DNA of 64,000 nucleotides from an uncultured Methylophilaceae bacterium. GTDB lineage: Bacteria > Pseudomonadota > Gammaproteobacteria > Burkholderiales > Methylophilaceae. Positions 48,592-58,781 of the stretch are shown piece after piece; within the stretch, counting starts at the first letter, position 1, and every line of letters begins with the position of its first letter. The notes beneath the pieces are model-generated. The model ran no database searches and was not told the DNA's origin. It saw only the letters and a list, made by a program, of their open reading frames with translations. Location: NCBI GenBank assembly GCA_903863255.1, contig CAIPBJ010000091.1, positions 1 through 64,000 of the forward strand. The letters run 5' to 3'. A program made the position numbers and the translations under genes.

Positions 48592-49779
48592 ATGTCCCAA
48601 CATTCAATTACCATTTTAGGTGCGACAGGAACAATTGGTCTTAATACACTCGATGTGATTTCGAGGCACGAAGATAAATTCTCAGTTCATGCCTTAACTG
48701 CAAATTCAAACGCTCAAAAACTTCTTGAGCTTTGCATAAAATTTAAACCAGCTTATGCCGTCTTATTAGATGAAAAGGCATCTAAAGACTTCCAAATAGG
48801 ATTAAAGGACTCTGGATTATCAACAAAATTCATTTTTGGGATAGAAGGTCTTATTCAGGTTGCTTCTGCGCCAGAGGTTGATGTGGTTATGGCCGCCATT
48901 GTCGGGGCGGCCGGATTAAGACCGTCACTAGCAGCCGCGAATGCCGGCAAGAAGATTCTTTTGGCAAATAAGGAAACCCTGGTAATGTCGGGTGGGCTGT
49001 TTATGAACGCTGTTCATCAAGGGGGCGCGACGCTTTTACCAATTGACAGTGAGCATAATGCTATATTCCAAGTAATGCCTTCATTAAATAATGGTAGCCT
49101 TAGTAGTTACGGTATCAGAAGAATATTACTAACTGCTTCTGGAGGCCCATTTAGGAATACGCCCAAAGATGATTTACATGCGGTTACGTTAAGCCAGGCA
49201 TTGAAACATCCAAATTGGGTCATGGGTAAGAAAATTACGATTGACTCTGCAACTCTGATGAACAAGGGACTCGAGGTTATCGAAGCACATTGGTTGTTCA
49301 ACGCCATGCCGGAAGAGATTAAAGTGGTTGTCCATCCTCAAAGTGTCATTCATTCTATGGTCGAATATATCGACGGATCGATATTAGCTCAACTAGGAAA
49401 TCCTGATATGCGAACTCCAATTGCTTATGCACTGGGTTTTCCTGAAAGAATTGAAAGTGGCGTTGGTTCACTTGACCTTTTCGAGATTGCTCGACTTGAT
49501 TTTGAAAAACCGGACATAACAAAATTTCCCTGTTTGAGGTTGGCATATGATGCGTTAAAAATGGGAGGCATAGCACCAGCCGTGCTTAATGCAGCAAATG
49601 AAATCGCGGTAGAAGCATTTATCAATGGTGAGATTGGCTTTATGGATATTCCGAGAGTGATCGAATTCACCCTGGAAGTTACCGGTCATGAAGAAGTCAC
49701 TGGATTGGAAATGCTCCTTGGAACGGATGCTAATGCCAGACAGATTGCAAGGTCCTTGATAGAGAAAATCGAATGCTGA
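48592..49779 (+). CDS. dxr: 1-deoxy-D-xylulose 5-phosphate reductoisomerase
   Basis: Second step of the MEP pathway; makes MEP using NADPH. The nucleotide-binding GATGTIG lies at residues 10-16. The catalytic region is LLPIDSEHNAIFQ, with the metal-binding acids in SEHNA. ASGGPFRN and PNWVMGKKITIDSATLMNKGLE are typical. Length 395. It works with IspG (3084) in the same pathway; undecaprenyl synthesis by UppS consumes the products. Its end overlaps the rseP start by 7 bases. Confidence 0.96.
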   Translation: MSQHSITILGATGTIGLNTLDVISRHEDKFSVHALTANSNAQKLLELCIKFKPAYAVLLDEKASKDFQIGLKDSGLSTKFIFGIEGLIQVASAPEVDVVMAAIVGAAGLRPSLAAANAGKKILLANKETLVMSGGLFMNAVHQGGATLLPIDSEHNAIFQVMPSLNNGSLSSYGIRRILLTASGGPFRNTPKDDLHAVTLSQALKHPNWVMGKKITIDSATLMNKGLEVIEAHWLFNAMPEEIKVVVHPQSVIHSMVEYIDGSILAQLGNPDMRTPIAYALGFPERIESGVGSLDLFEIARLDFEKPDITKFPCLRLAYDALKMGGIAPAVLNAANEIAVEAFINGEIGFMDIPRVIEFTLEVTGHEEVTGLEMLLGTDANARQIARSLIEKIEC

Positions 49780-51146
49780 CATTTTTCTCTTTTTTAACTA
49801 CGTTGGCAGTTCTAATAACTGTTCATGAATTTGGACATTTCCAAGTGGCTAAATGGTGTGGAATTAAGGTGTTAAGATTTTCTATTGGATTTGGTAAGCC
49901 TTTGTTCAAAAGAATGATTGGTAAAGACAAGACCGAATTTGTCATTGCGATTCTTCCATTCGGAGGGTATGTCAAGATGCTTGACGAGCGCGAGATGACA
50001 GATGAAGAAAGAGAGGTTTTAAATCCCTTTGATCTTGAACATGCTTTCAACAGGCAGTCCGTTTGGAAAAGGATGGCTGTCGTTATGGCTGGCCCGATTG
50101 CAAATTTACTGCTTGCAGTCCTATTGTATTGCGCATTATTTATATCAGGAATAACCGGATTAAAGCCAATTCTTGGAGAAGTGGTTGAAGGATCACCGGC
50201 TGCATTAGCAAATTTAAGAAAAGGGGATTCGATTACTAAAGTGGATGGAACGACCGTGCAAACTTGGTCCGATGTGCATTGGATCATGCTTAAAAAGACC
50301 ATGGGTAGTTCTTTTGTTGATATTGAGACGACACATGATGATAAAGAGGTTCATCTGCATCATGTCTTGTTGAATGGTTTAGACAAGAATGATTTGGAAG
50401 GGGATTTTATATCTAAGTTAGGATTTAAACCCTTTCAACCGGAAATGATTGCTAAAGTCGGAGAAGTCGTGTCAGGAAGTGCTGCTGATAAGGCTGGCAT
50501 CAAAATTGGAGACATCATATTGTCTGTAGATGATTTGGCTATAAATCATTGGGAAAATTTTGTTGCTGCGGTCAGACAAAATCCAGGTAAGGATTTAAAT
50601 CTTAAAATTCTCAGAGGGGATTCACAGATCAGTCTGAATATCATTCCTGAATGCACAATAGAAGATGGCAAGAAAGTTGGTCATATAGGTGCAGCTTATC
50701 ATGTCAACGAGTCTGAAATTAATAACATGTTGATAAATATAAAATATGATCCATTATCCGCTTTCAGTAAAGCCATTGAGAAAACTTGGGATACTTCCAT
50801 TTTTAGCTTACAGATGCTAGGTAAAATGCTGATGGGCACGACATCACTTAAGGGGATTAGCGGCCCTGTTACGATAGCAAGTTATGCTGGCCAAAGCGCA
50901 AATTTGGGATTTAAACCCTTTGTTGGGTTCTTGGCTTTGATCAGTATCAGTCTTGGCGTTCTTAATCTGTTACCTGTACCTGTGTTAGATGGAGGACATT
51001 TGTTGTATTATATCGTTGAGATTCTAATGGGGAGGCCCGTTTCTGTAAAAACTATGGAAATAGGGCAGCGTATAGGTTTGACACTGCTGGGTTTCTTGAT
51101 GGTATGTGCACTATATAATGATATTAATAGATTAATAACAGGCTGA
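49773..51146 (+). CDS. rseP: RIP metalloprotease RseP
   Basis: Site-2-type intramembrane zinc protease that cleaves the anti-sigma factor RseA in the sigmaE pathway. HEXXH is at H18, E19, H22 (VHEFGHF). Two PDZ domains follow (about 120-200 and 205-300, with GSPAALANLRKGDSITKVDG and GSAADKAGIKIGDIILSVDD). The third zinc ligand lies in LLPVPVLDGGHLLYY near residue 406. Four membrane segments; 457 residues. ATG 49773 overlaps the dxr end. It lies 5 bases before bamA. Confidence 0.95.
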   Translation: MLTFFSFLTTLAVLITVHEFGHFQVAKWCGIKVLRFSIGFGKPLFKRMIGKDKTEFVIAILPFGGYVKMLDEREMTDEEREVLNPFDLEHAFNRQSVWKRMAVVMAGPIANLLLAVLLYCALFISGITGLKPILGEVVEGSPAALANLRKGDSITKVDGTTVQTWSDVHWIMLKKTMGSSFVDIETTHDDKEVHLHHVLLNGLDKNDLEGDFISKLGFKPFQPEMIAKVGEVVSGSAADKAGIKIGDIILSVDDLAINHWENFVAAVRQNPGKDLNLKILRGDSQISLNIIPECTIEDGKKVGHIGAAYHVNESEINNMLINIKYDPLSAFSKAIEKTWDTSIFSLQMLGKMLMGTTSLKGISGPVTIASYAGQSANLGFKPFVGFLALISISLGVLNLLPVPVLDGGHLLYYIVEILMGRPVSVKTMEIGQRIGLTLLGFLMVCALYNDINRLITG

Positions 51147-51151
51147 GCCTA

Positions 51152-53476
51152 ATGATTTTAAAAAGTAATATTGGCCTAAAGTTAAAGTACATCCCGATGT
51201 TGGTGTTAGGTATGTATGCTACTTCTTCTTTCGCGCTCGAACCATTCGTGGTTAAAGACATAAGGGTCGACGGTATTCAAAGAACCGAAGCCGGTACGGT
51301 ATTCAATTATCTGCCTGTTAAAGTCGGTGAAACAATGGACGATGATAAGGCTACCCAGGCGATCAAAGCCTTGTACGGGACTGGATTCTTTAAAGATGTA
51401 CGAATAGAAGAAGACCAGGGCGTCTTGGTCGTGAGTGTTCAGGAGCGACCTTCGATTGCCCAAATTGATTTTTCAGGTAATAAATCATTTCCAACAGACA
51501 AAATGAAAGAAGGCCTCAAGCAGATTGGATTGTCTGAGGGCATGATTTTCGATAAATCCATGTTGGATCGAGCCGAACAGGAAATCAAGCGTCAGTATCT
51601 AGCCCAGGGTAAATACGGTGCAAATGTGAAAACTTCATTTAGCCCACTTGAAAGAAACAGGGTGACATTAAGATTTGACATCGAGGAGGGGGAGGTTTCA
51701 AAAATCAGAGGGATAAATATTGTTGGAAGTCAATCTTTTCCTAATGAAGAGTTACTTAAACAATTCAAATTATCGACTCCTGACTGGATGAGTTGGTGGA
51801 ATAAAAATGACCAATATTCCAAGCAAAAGTTAACGGCGGACTTAGAGTCACTTCGCTCGTTCTATATGAATAAAGGTTACCTCGAATTTAATATTGATTC
51901 CACGCAAGTTTCTATTACGCCTGACAAGCGTGATATCTACATCACAGTAAACATTACTGAAGGTGAGAAATATAAAGTTAAAGACGTTAAGGTTGCAGGG
52001 GATACGATTATTCCACAAGATGAAGTGAGAAAATTAATCACTGTCCAACCAGGTGAAACATTCAATCGTCAAAAAGTTACCGATTCAAGTAAAGCTGTTG
52101 GCGATCGTTTAGGAAATGACGGATATGCATTTGCAAACGTGAATGCAATCCCTGATGTAGATAAAGATGCTCATACCGTCAGTTTTACCTTTATGGTTGA
52201 CCCTGGCAAGAAAGTTTATATCCGCAGAATAAATATAACTGGTAACACTCATACAAGAGATGAGGTAATACGGCGTGAGATGAGACAGATGGAGTCTGCA
52301 TGGTATGCAGCAGACAAAATTAACAGGTCAAAACAGAGGCTTGAACGCCTATCGTATTTTTCTGACGTTAACGTTGAGACGCCTACTGTACCAGGCACGA
52401 ATGACCAAGTGGATATGAATGTTAATGTTACTGAAAAATCAACAGGCAGCATTATGTTTGGTGCTGGTCTGTCCAGTGCAGAAGGTGTCGTGCTTGGTAT
52501 TACAGTCAATCAAAGCAATTTTCTTGGAACTGGGAATAGTGTTTCAGCTTCTGTAAATACTGGTAAGGTCAACACCGTTTATTCACTTTCGATGACAGAT
52601 CCCTATTTTACTCCTGATGGAATAAGCAGGACATTTAATGTCTATCGCAGGGATGTTGATACTACATATCTCCAAACAGGTACTTATAAAACATCTTCAT
52701 ACGGAGGGGGTGTGAGCTTTGGGATGCCACTTAATGAAAAGGATTCAGTAAGCGCCGGACTATCCTTTGACTATACCAATGTCAACCTTACTTCCTCAAG
52801 TCCAGTAAGCTATAAGCTTTATTGCGGCAGTCTAGATAGCACAGGCTGCAGTAACTATTCTTGGATGCTGAATCTTGGATGGGCACATGATACCCGCGAC
52901 AGTGTCATGTTCCCTAAAAATGGTGTCTACCAGCGTATAAACACAGAAATTGGCCTGCCCGGACTGGATCTGGAATATTACAAAGTTGAATATAAACATT
53001 CTTGGTATAAAGAGCTTAATGATACATTTACGCTCATGTTAAACGGTGAGTTAGGATATGGAAACTCTTATGGAACTAAGGACTATCCGTTCTTTAAGAA
53101 TTTTTATATCGGGGGTGTGAATTCCGTCCGTGGTTATCAGACCAGCTCAATTGGTGAACGCCAAACTGATACAGTAAATGGTTATGATTACTATGTAGGT
53201 GGAACAAAACGTGTTTTAGGTAATGCAGAAATCTATTTCCCCATTCCTGGAATGACAGATTCGAAGCAATTGCGTTTGAGCACGTTTATTGATTCCGGAA
53301 GCGTTTATACTAGTGATCAAAATATAAACCTGGGCGAGTTGCGATATTCAACAGGCCTAGGGTTGAGCTGGTATTCGCCTTTTGGTCCAATCAAACTGGT
53401 TTTTGCTAAGGCACTGAATCCAAAGACAACTGATAAAACTCAGTTTTTACAATTCCAGCTTGGTCAACAGTTTTAA
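51152..53476 (+). CDS. bamA: Outer-membrane protein assembly factor BamA
   Basis: Central BAM component that inserts outer-membrane beta-barrels. Signal peptide to about residue 28 (TSSFA), five POTRA domains (each starting like FVVKDIRVDGIQRTEAGTV), then a 16-strand barrel from about 425. The lid-lock motif appears as VRGYQTSSIG. The protein ends in a C-terminal Phe (FQLGQQF), the beta-signal. Length 774 is normal. It lies directly downstream of rseP and upstream of the skp chaperone gene, the conserved order. Confidence 0.97.
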   Translation: MILKSNIGLKLKYIPMLVLGMYATSSFALEPFVVKDIRVDGIQRTEAGTVFNYLPVKVGETMDDDKATQAIKALYGTGFFKDVRIEEDQGVLVVSVQERPSIAQIDFSGNKSFPTDKMKEGLKQIGLSEGMIFDKSMLDRAEQEIKRQYLAQGKYGANVKTSFSPLERNRVTLRFDIEEGEVSKIRGINIVGSQSFPNEELLKQFKLSTPDWMSWWNKNDQYSKQKLTADLESLRSFYMNKGYLEFNIDSTQVSITPDKRDIYITVNITEGEKYKVKDVKVAGDTIIPQDEVRKLITVQPGETFNRQKVTDSSKAVGDRLGNDGYAFANVNAIPDVDKDAHTVSFTFMVDPGKKVYIRRINITGNTHTRDEVIRREMRQMESAWYAADKINRSKQRLERLSYFSDVNVETPTVPGTNDQVDMNVNVTEKSTGSIMFGAGLSSAEGVVLGITVNQSNFLGTGNSVSASVNTGKVNTVYSLSMTDPYFTPDGISRTFNVYRRDVDTTYLQTGTYKTSSYGGGVSFGMPLNEKDSVSAGLSFDYTNVNLTSSSPVSYKLYCGSLDSTGCSNYSWMLNLGWAHDTRDSVMFPKNGVYQRINTEIGLPGLDLEYYKVEYKHSWYKELNDTFTLMLNGELGYGNSYGTKDYPFFKNFYIGGVNSVRGYQTSSIGERQTDTVNGYDYYVGGTKRVLGNAEIYFPIPGMTDSKQLRLSTFIDSGSVYTSDQNINLGELRYSTGLGLSWYSPFGPIKLVFAKALNPKTTDKTQFLQFQLGQQF

Positions 53477-53513
53477 AATATTTAAGTTTGTAAGTAATGT
53501 TAGGAGATGTTAA

Positions 53514-54017
53514 TTGAATACCCTTTTTAAATTTGTATTGGCAGTTGGTTTTATCCTTTTTTCGGTCAATACAAGTGCGGCAGATGTAAAACTCGGTTAT
53601 GTTCAGGTAGATAAGATTTTGCAAGAAGCTCCTCAGACAGCTGAAAGCGGAAAAAAGCTCGAGAAAGAATTTACTCCTCGAACTCAGGAACTGGATAGGT
53701 TACAAAAACAAATTAAGGATATCCAAGCTTCCCTTGATAAAGACGGATTAACAATGTCTGAATCAGACCGTAAAAATAAGGAACGCGATATGTCAAATCT
53801 CAATGTTGATTTCCAAAGAAAACAAAGAGAATTGCGTGAAGACATAAATATCCGTAAGAATGAAGAACTAGGGATATTACAAGATAAGATTAATAAAGCC
53901 GTCACAGCGGTCTCAGAAGCAGAAGGTTATGATTTAGTTATCTATGGCGGTGTTGCGTATGCCAATAAGAAAGTAGATATAACTGATAAAGTTCTAAAGT
54001 CTCTGGGCAAGAAATAA
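53514..54017 (+). CDS. skp: Periplasmic chaperone Skp/OmpH
   Basis: Small jellyfish-shaped trimeric chaperone that carries unfolded outer-membrane proteins to BAM. Signal peptide to about residue 22 (VNTSA), then VKLGYVQVDKILQEAPQTAESGKKLEKEF, a long charged coiled-coil and the terminal DLVIYGGVAYANKKVDITDKVLKSL typical of OmpH. Start TTG 53514 follows TAGGAG by seven bases. The signal peptide would be lost with any later ATG. Length 167. Confidence 0.93.
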   Translation: MNTLFKFVLAVGFILFSVNTSAADVKLGYVQVDKILQEAPQTAESGKKLEKEFTPRTQELDRLQKQIKDIQASLDKDGLTMSESDRKNKERDMSNLNVDFQRKQRELREDINIRKNEELGILQDKINKAVTAVSEAEGYDLVIYGGVAYANKKVDITDKVLKSLGKK

Positions 54018-54041
54018 TAGATTCAAAGAGTTGACAGGGCA

Positions 54042-55070
54042 ATGAGAATTCGTTATTCCTTAACCAAAATAATCTCATTGCTCGGTGGCGAACTTATTGG
54101 TAACGACGAAGAAATAGATGGTGTTGCATCACTGGCTAATGCGGGCTCTCGAAAGATAAGTTTTTTTGTAGACAACAAGTATTCGGAGTTACTTCAAAGC
54201 ACGAAAGCAAGTGCCATAATAATTGCTCCTGAGAATAGAGATTTGACGTCATTGCCCAGAATAATTAGTGAAAATCCTTATGCGTATTTTGCTAAATTAT
54301 CCGATTTGCTCAATCCCCCAAGAATATATGAGCCAGGTATTGATGGGAGTGCAATAATAGGGGAAACTTCAATCATTCCAAGTAGCTGTACTATTTGTGC
54401 AAATAGCGTGATTGGACAGGATGTAAAGCTAGGTGAAGGGGTGATCATTGGGCCAGGCTGTATAATTGGAGACGATGTTATCATCGGTGAAGGCACAAAT
54501 CTTCAATCAAACGTTGTTATATATGACAAAACAGTTATTGGCAAAAGGTGCAACTTTTCTGCGGGTGTCGTAATCGGTGCCGATGGCTTCGGTTATGCTA
54601 ATGAACATGGCAAGTGGATTAAAATTCCTCAAATTGGACGTGTGATTATCGAAGATGACGTTGATATCGGTGCCAACACGACAGTTGATCGGGGAGCTCT
54701 TGACGATACGATAATTAAGGAAGGCGTGAAGCTGGATAACCTGATCCAAGTCGGCCACAACTGTAAAATTGGCGCCCATACAGTCATTGCGGGATGCGTT
54801 GGGATAGCAGGAAGTACAACTATAGGTAGTAACTGCAGAATTGGTGGTGCTGCGATGATTTTAGGACATTTGAATATAGCCGAAGGAACGACGATATCGC
54901 CTGGAACAATGATTACCAGGACAATAAGTAAATCTCAAACCTATACTTCAATTATGCCTTTCCAGCAACATGACTCTTGGTTAAAAACCGCAGCAACGAT
55001 AAGAAAACTCAATGATATGTCTGAACGAGTAAAACAGTTGGAAATTGAACTTTCAAAACTTAAGTCTTAA
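54042..55070 (+). CDS. lpxD: UDP-3-O-(3-hydroxyacyl)glucosamine N-acyltransferase LpxD
   Basis: Third step of lipid A synthesis, adding the second acyl chain. 342 residues: N-terminal uridine-binding domain ([19 protein letters not shown]), a left-handed beta-helix built of hexapeptide repeats (I/V-G-x-G-x-x), and a C-terminal helix. The active-site histidine is in [46 protein letters not shown] is diagnostic of LpxD. ATG 54042. Its 3' end abuts the fabZ leader. Confidence 0.96.
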   Translation: MRIRYSLTKIISLLGGELIGNDEEIDGVASLANAGSRKISFFVDNKYSELLQSTKASAIIIAPENRDLTSLPRIISENPYAYFAKLSDLLNPPRIYEPGIDGSAIIGETSIIPSSCTICANSVIGQDVKLGEGVIIGPGCIIGDDVIIGEGTNLQSNVVIYDKTVIGKRCNFSAGVVIGADGFGYANEHGKWIKIPQIGRVIIEDDVDIGANTTVDRGALDDTIIKEGVKLDNLIQVGHNCKIGAHTVIAGCVGIAGSTTIGSNCRIGGAAMILGHLNIAEGTTISPGTMITRTISKSQTYTSIMPFQQHDSWLKTAATIRKLNDMSERVKQLEIELSKLKS

Positions 55071-55095
55071 AAATATAAAGAATAGAGGTACGTCC

Positions 55096-55557
55096 GTGTC
55101 TGATCATGAAATTACGAGTATGGATATTCATGAAATATTAAACCACCTGCCGCATCGATATCCATTTATGCTGGTGGATAGGGTTATTTCATTAGAAGTA
55201 GGTAAGGAGATCGTGGCTGTAAAGAACGTTAGTATGAATGAACCATTTTTCCCTGGTCATTTTCCTTACCATCCAGTCATGCCAGGTGTCCTAATAATAG
55301 AAGCCATGGCCCAGGCGGCTGCAATTCTGTCATTCAAAACTATGGGAACGATGCCATCCGATGATTCGGTTTATTATTTTGCAGGTATTGATAATGCCAG
55401 ATTCAAGAAACCCGTGTCACCAGGTGATCAAATCATCCTAAAAGTTAAGATCGATAGAGTCTTACGTGGCATCTGGAAATACGTAGGTAAAGCATTTGTT
55501 GATGATAATGTTGTTGCTGAAGCAGAAATGATGTGTATCTTGAAAGCAATTGAGTAG
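55096..55557 (+). CDS. fabZ: 3-hydroxyacyl-ACP dehydratase FabZ
   Basis: Hot-dog-fold dehydratase of fatty acid elongation. [13 protein letters not shown] contains the family start. The active site is [26 protein letters not shown] (catalytic His and Glu). Start GTG 55096 has AGAGG seven bases upstream. The frame is open to 55045, inside lpxD, but those residues are not family sequence. An ATG at 55120 is a less likely alternative. Length 153. It competes with LpxA for hydroxyacyl-ACP. Confidence 0.94.
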   Translation: MSDHEITSMDIHEILNHLPHRYPFMLVDRVISLEVGKEIVAVKNVSMNEPFFPGHFPYHPVMPGVLIIEAMAQAAAILSFKTMGTMPSDDSVYYFAGIDNARFKKPVSPGDQIILKVKIDRVLRGIWKYVGKAFVDDNVVAEAEMMCILKAIE

Positions 55558-55562
55558 TTTCT

Positions 55563-56345
55563 ATGCCTAGTAATAAGATTCATCCTTCGGCGATTATCGA
55601 TCCAAAAGCCGAATTGGATACGGATGTGGAAGTAGGGCCCTACTCAATTATCAGTAAGGGAGTGAGAATCGGGAGTGGTACCAAAATTGGTCCACATGTA
55701 ACGATTGAAGGACCTACTACCATAGGAAAAGACAATGTCATTTTCCAATATGCATCTCTAGGGGCTGCACCTCAAGACAAAAAATACATGGGTGAGCCAA
55801 CTCAATTAGAAATCGGTGACGGCAATACGATTCGCGAGTTTTGTACTTTTAATAGAGGTACTATCCAGGACAAAGGCATAACTAAGATAGGGAATGACAA
55901 TTGGATCATGGCTTATGTGCATATTGCACATGACTGTGCAGTTGGAAATCATACAATTCTTGCTAACAATTCTTCATTGGCTGGTCACGTCGATATTCAT
56001 GATTATGCGATACTTGGGGGGTTTACCCTTGTCCATCAATATTGCAAAGTAGGCGCCCATGTCATAACTGCTGTTAATACGGTTGTTTTTAAGGATATTC
56101 CTTCCTTTGTAACTGCTGCTGGATACGATGCTAAACCACATGGTATTAACTCTGAGGGGCTCAAACGCAGAGGGTTTACTCCTGAAGTGATACTCCAAAT
56201 CAAAAGGGCATACAAGACCTTATATAGGAACGGCCTTACCTTGGAGGAGGCAAAAAGTGAACTTAAACAGCAAGTAATTAATTGTGCTGAATTGTCGGTC
56301 CTTATTGATTTTTTAAATAATTCAACTCGTGGTATTGTTCGGTAG
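55563..56345 (+). CDS. lpxA: UDP-N-acetylglucosamine acyltransferase LpxA
   Basis: First step of lipid A synthesis. 260-residue hexapeptide-repeat beta-helix: IHPSAIIDPKAELDTDVEVGPYSII, TKIGPHVTIEGPTTIG, and the catalytic His in YVHIAHDCAVGNH. LxA-specific GLKRRGFTPEVILQIKRAYKTLYR lies in the C-terminal helical domain. ATG 55563. It is 6 bases after the fabZ stop and 14 bases before lpxB. Confidence 0.96.
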   Translation: MPSNKIHPSAIIDPKAELDTDVEVGPYSIISKGVRIGSGTKIGPHVTIEGPTTIGKDNVIFQYASLGAAPQDKKYMGEPTQLEIGDGNTIREFCTFNRGTIQDKGITKIGNDNWIMAYVHIAHDCAVGNHTILANNSSLAGHVDIHDYAILGGFTLVHQYCKVGAHVITAVNTVVFKDIPSFVTAAGYDAKPHGINSEGLKRRGFTPEVILQIKRAYKTLYRNGLTLEEAKSELKQQVINCAELSVLIDFLNNSTRGIVR

Positions 56346-56359
56346 AAAGTAATTGATGT

Positions 56360-57514
56360 ATGCCTAGGATTGGCATTGTTGCAGGGGAAGCTTCTGGGGA
56401 TTTGATTGGTAGCCACCTAATTCGGGCATTAAAAAAACATCGCCCTGATTTGGAATTTGTAGGCATTGCCGGTCCAAAAATGATCGCTGAAGGCGCGCAT
56501 TCGCTTTTTCCAATTGAAAAATTATCTGTTCATGGATTTGGTCTAGACGTTCTAAGGGCAATCCCTGAAATCTTAACTATACGGAATCGTCTCAAACACT
56601 ATTTTATTGAAAATCCACCTGATGTATTCATTGGGATTGACGCACCTGATTTTAATTTTTCGTTAGAAAAAAAGATCAAATCTAAAGGTATTCCAACTGT
56701 GCATTATGTTAGCCCATCAATATGGGCTTGGAGGGGAAGTCGAATTGGTAAAATCAGACGTGCTGTTTCCCATATGCTGGTTTTATTTCCATTTGAGCAA
56801 CCTCTTTATAAAAAATTTGGTATCCCAGTAACTTTTGTCGGCCATCCATTGGCCGATCAGTTTCCAATTTCTTCGGATAAACTATCAGCAAGAAAAAGTC
56901 TAAAGCTAAAGAACGATCAAGTTGTTGTAGCAATGCTGCCCGGTAGTCGTTTAAGTGAGGTCAGGAACCTAGCTCAAACTTTAGTCGCCACGGCTAGAAT
57001 TTTAAGTAAAGCAAAAGATAACATAACGTTTTTGGTTCCTTTAATTACTAGGGAAACCAAGGAAATATTTGAGAGCCATATCTATTCCGAACAAAAGGAT
57101 ATCGATGGATCTGAAGACCTTCCGATTCAGATTTTGTTTGGTCATTCACATTTGGCAATGAAAGCTGCCGATGTCGTGATTGTGGCATCAGGTACAGCAA
57201 CCCTTGAGGCTGCCCTGATAAAAAGACCAATGGTTATTACATATAAATTGCCATGGCTTAATTGGCAGATATTAAGGCGGATGAGTTACCTTCCTTATTT
57301 CGGCTTGCCAAATATTCTGGCCGGACGATTTATCGTACCCGAGTTACTCCAAAATCAAGCAACACCGGAGAATCTTGCAAAGACCACTCTGAATATTATC
57401 AATGATGCCGAACGAGTTAATGAAATGATGACTGAATTTAATTCAATTCATTTGTCATTGCAGCAAAACACCGATGATATAGCAGCACAAGCCATCTTAG
57501 GTTTTCTAAAATGA
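56360..57514 (+). CDS. lpxB: Lipid-A-disaccharide synthase LpxB
   Basis: GT19 glycosyltransferase joining UDP-diacylglucosamine and lipid X. 384 residues. Start [25 protein letters not shown] is diagnostic. Further motifs are [66 protein letters not shown] and [24 protein letters not shown] 56360. Its stop overlaps the rnhB start (ATGA). Confidence 0.96.
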   Translation: MPRIGIVAGEASGDLIGSHLIRALKKHRPDLEFVGIAGPKMIAEGAHSLFPIEKLSVHGFGLDVLRAIPEILTIRNRLKHYFIENPPDVFIGIDAPDFNFSLEKKIKSKGIPTVHYVSPSIWAWRGSRIGKIRRAVSHMLVLFPFEQPLYKKFGIPVTFVGHPLADQFPISSDKLSARKSLKLKNDQVVVAMLPGSRLSEVRNLAQTLVATARILSKAKDNITFLVPLITRETKEIFESHIYSEQKDIDGSEDLPIQILFGHSHLAMKAADVVIVASGTATLEAALIKRPMVITYKLPWLNWQILRRMSYLPYFGLPNILAGRFIVPELLQNQATPENLAKTTLNIINDAERVNEMMTEFNSIHLSLQQNTDDIAAQAILGFLK

Positions 57515-58080
57515 TTGATTTGGTATGTGGTGTAGATGAGGCAGGTAGAGGTCCTCTTGCTGGATCCGTTTATGCTGCCGCTGTCATTTTAGATATTAAT
57601 CAACCGATCCAGGGCATCACAGACTCTAAGAAGTTGTCTGAATCAAAAAGAGATGCTTTGGCAAAAGAGATAAAGCAAAAGGCTTTAGCGTGGTCAGTAG
57701 CATTCAGTTCGGTTGAGGAAATTGATAGCATGAATATTTTGCAAGCATCCCTGCTCGCTATGGAACGCGCGATCCGGTCTTTGTCGATTCAACCTGATTT
57801 CGTTCAAGTTGATGGGAATAAATGCCCAAAAATTGAAATACCATGTGAAGCTATTATTAAAGGTGATCTGAAGATACAAGCAATCTCGGCGGCCTCAATT
57901 CTTGCAAAAACATCGCGGGATGCTGAACTTTACGAATTGGATAAGCAATATCCTGAATATGGCTTTGCCTTTCATAAAGGATATCCAACTCAATTACATT
58001 TAGAACGTCTAGTTCGTTTTGGCATATCCCCAGTTCACAGATTAAGTTTTCGACCCGTAAAAAATCTAGTCTCCGGCTAA
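57511..58080 (+). CDS. rnhB: Ribonuclease HII
   Basis: Removes ribonucleotides from DNA and degrades RNA-DNA hybrids. 189 residues. The family motif [22 protein letters not shown] carries the catalytic D9 and E10. VDGNKCP holds the next acid, and [36 protein letters not shown] the last. ATG 57511 overlaps lpxB. Its last 15 bases overlap the convergent methyltransferase gene. Confidence 0.95.
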   Translation: MIDLVCGVDEAGRGPLAGSVYAAAVILDINQPIQGITDSKKLSESKRDALAKEIKQKALAWSVAFSSVEEIDSMNILQASLLAMERAIRSLSIQPDFVQVDGNKCPKIEIPCEAIIKGDLKIQAISAASILAKTSRDAELYELDKQYPEYGFAFHKGYPTQLHLERLVRFGISPVHRLSFRPVKNLVSG

Positions 58081-58776
58081 CATAAGAAAGACAGTTGGTA
58101 TCTTATGCAGATTCGGTAATATCCCGTTCTTCCACTCACTTATTCTTCTTGTTTTAATATATTCATTTTCAAGACTTACATTACTTGCTATGCACAACCT
58201 AACGTTAGCCGAGCAATTTTGAATAATATCCTCTAACAAGTGCTGATTTCTGTAGGGTGTTTCGATGAAAATCTGTGTTTCTTTAAGGCGCATGGATTCA
58301 GTTTGAATTTCTTTTAACCTATTGATTCTTTCAGACTTGTCTGTAGGTAAATAGCCTAGGAAGGTAAATCGCTGACCATTCAACCCTGATGCCATAAGTG
58401 CCATGATAATTGAGGATGGGCCAACGAGAGGTTTGACTTGTATCCCTTTCTTATGTGCGATTTCAGCAAGCTTTGCTCCTGGGTCAGCAATGCCAGGGCA
58501 ACCCGCCTCAGACATAAGGCCAACGTTTTCACCATTTAGAAGCGGTTCTATCAAACTAGGCAGGTCGAAGTCTTTTGTGTGTTCATTTAATAAATGAAAC
58601 GTTAATTCACGTAACGGTTTATGTGTTTTAATTAAACCTAAAAACCTTCTGGCAGTTTTCTCATTTTCAACTATAAATATAGATAGATTCTGGACGATCG
58701 AAATAACATCCTTAGGCAAAGCTTGATCAATATTATCGTCACCCAATGTTACTGGCACGAAATATAAATTACCCAA
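58066..58776 (-). CDS. RsmI-family SAM-dependent methyltransferase
   Basis: 236 residues of the tetrapyrrole-methylase fold. [22 protein letters not shown] replaces the canonical RsmI start. [18 protein letters not shown] and [29 protein letters not shown] are the family motifs, as is [15 protein letters not shown]. It matches a shorter RsmI-like subfamily I recall beside maf in Betaproteobacteria, rather than true RsmI (about 280-290 residues). Start TTG 58776 lies 5 bases after the DUF4139 stop. A frame extension to 58848 lies inside the DUF4139 gene and is rejected. The target is not proven. Confidence 0.82.
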   Translation of the reverse strand: MGNLYFVPVTLGDDNIDQALPKDVISIVQNLSIFIVENEKTARRFLGLIKTHKPLRELTFHLLNEHTKDFDLPSLIEPLLNGENVGLMSEAGCPGIADPGAKLAEIAHKKGIQVKPLVGPSSIIMALMASGLNGQRFTFLGYLPTDKSERINRLKEIQTESMRLKETQIFIETPYRNQHLLEDIIQNCSANVRLCIASNVSLENEYIKTRRISEWKNGILPNLHKIPTVFLMLAGD

Positions 58777-58781
58777 ACTTT

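Noticed and set aside
49823-50302. 159-residue antisense open frame inside rseP
   Set aside because: Lies opposite the conserved PDZ and protease region; composition looks like a frame shadow and no family is recognisable.
56036-56416. 126-residue antisense open frame across lpxA and lpxB
   Set aside because: Opposite two conserved genes and crossing their junction; shadow frame.
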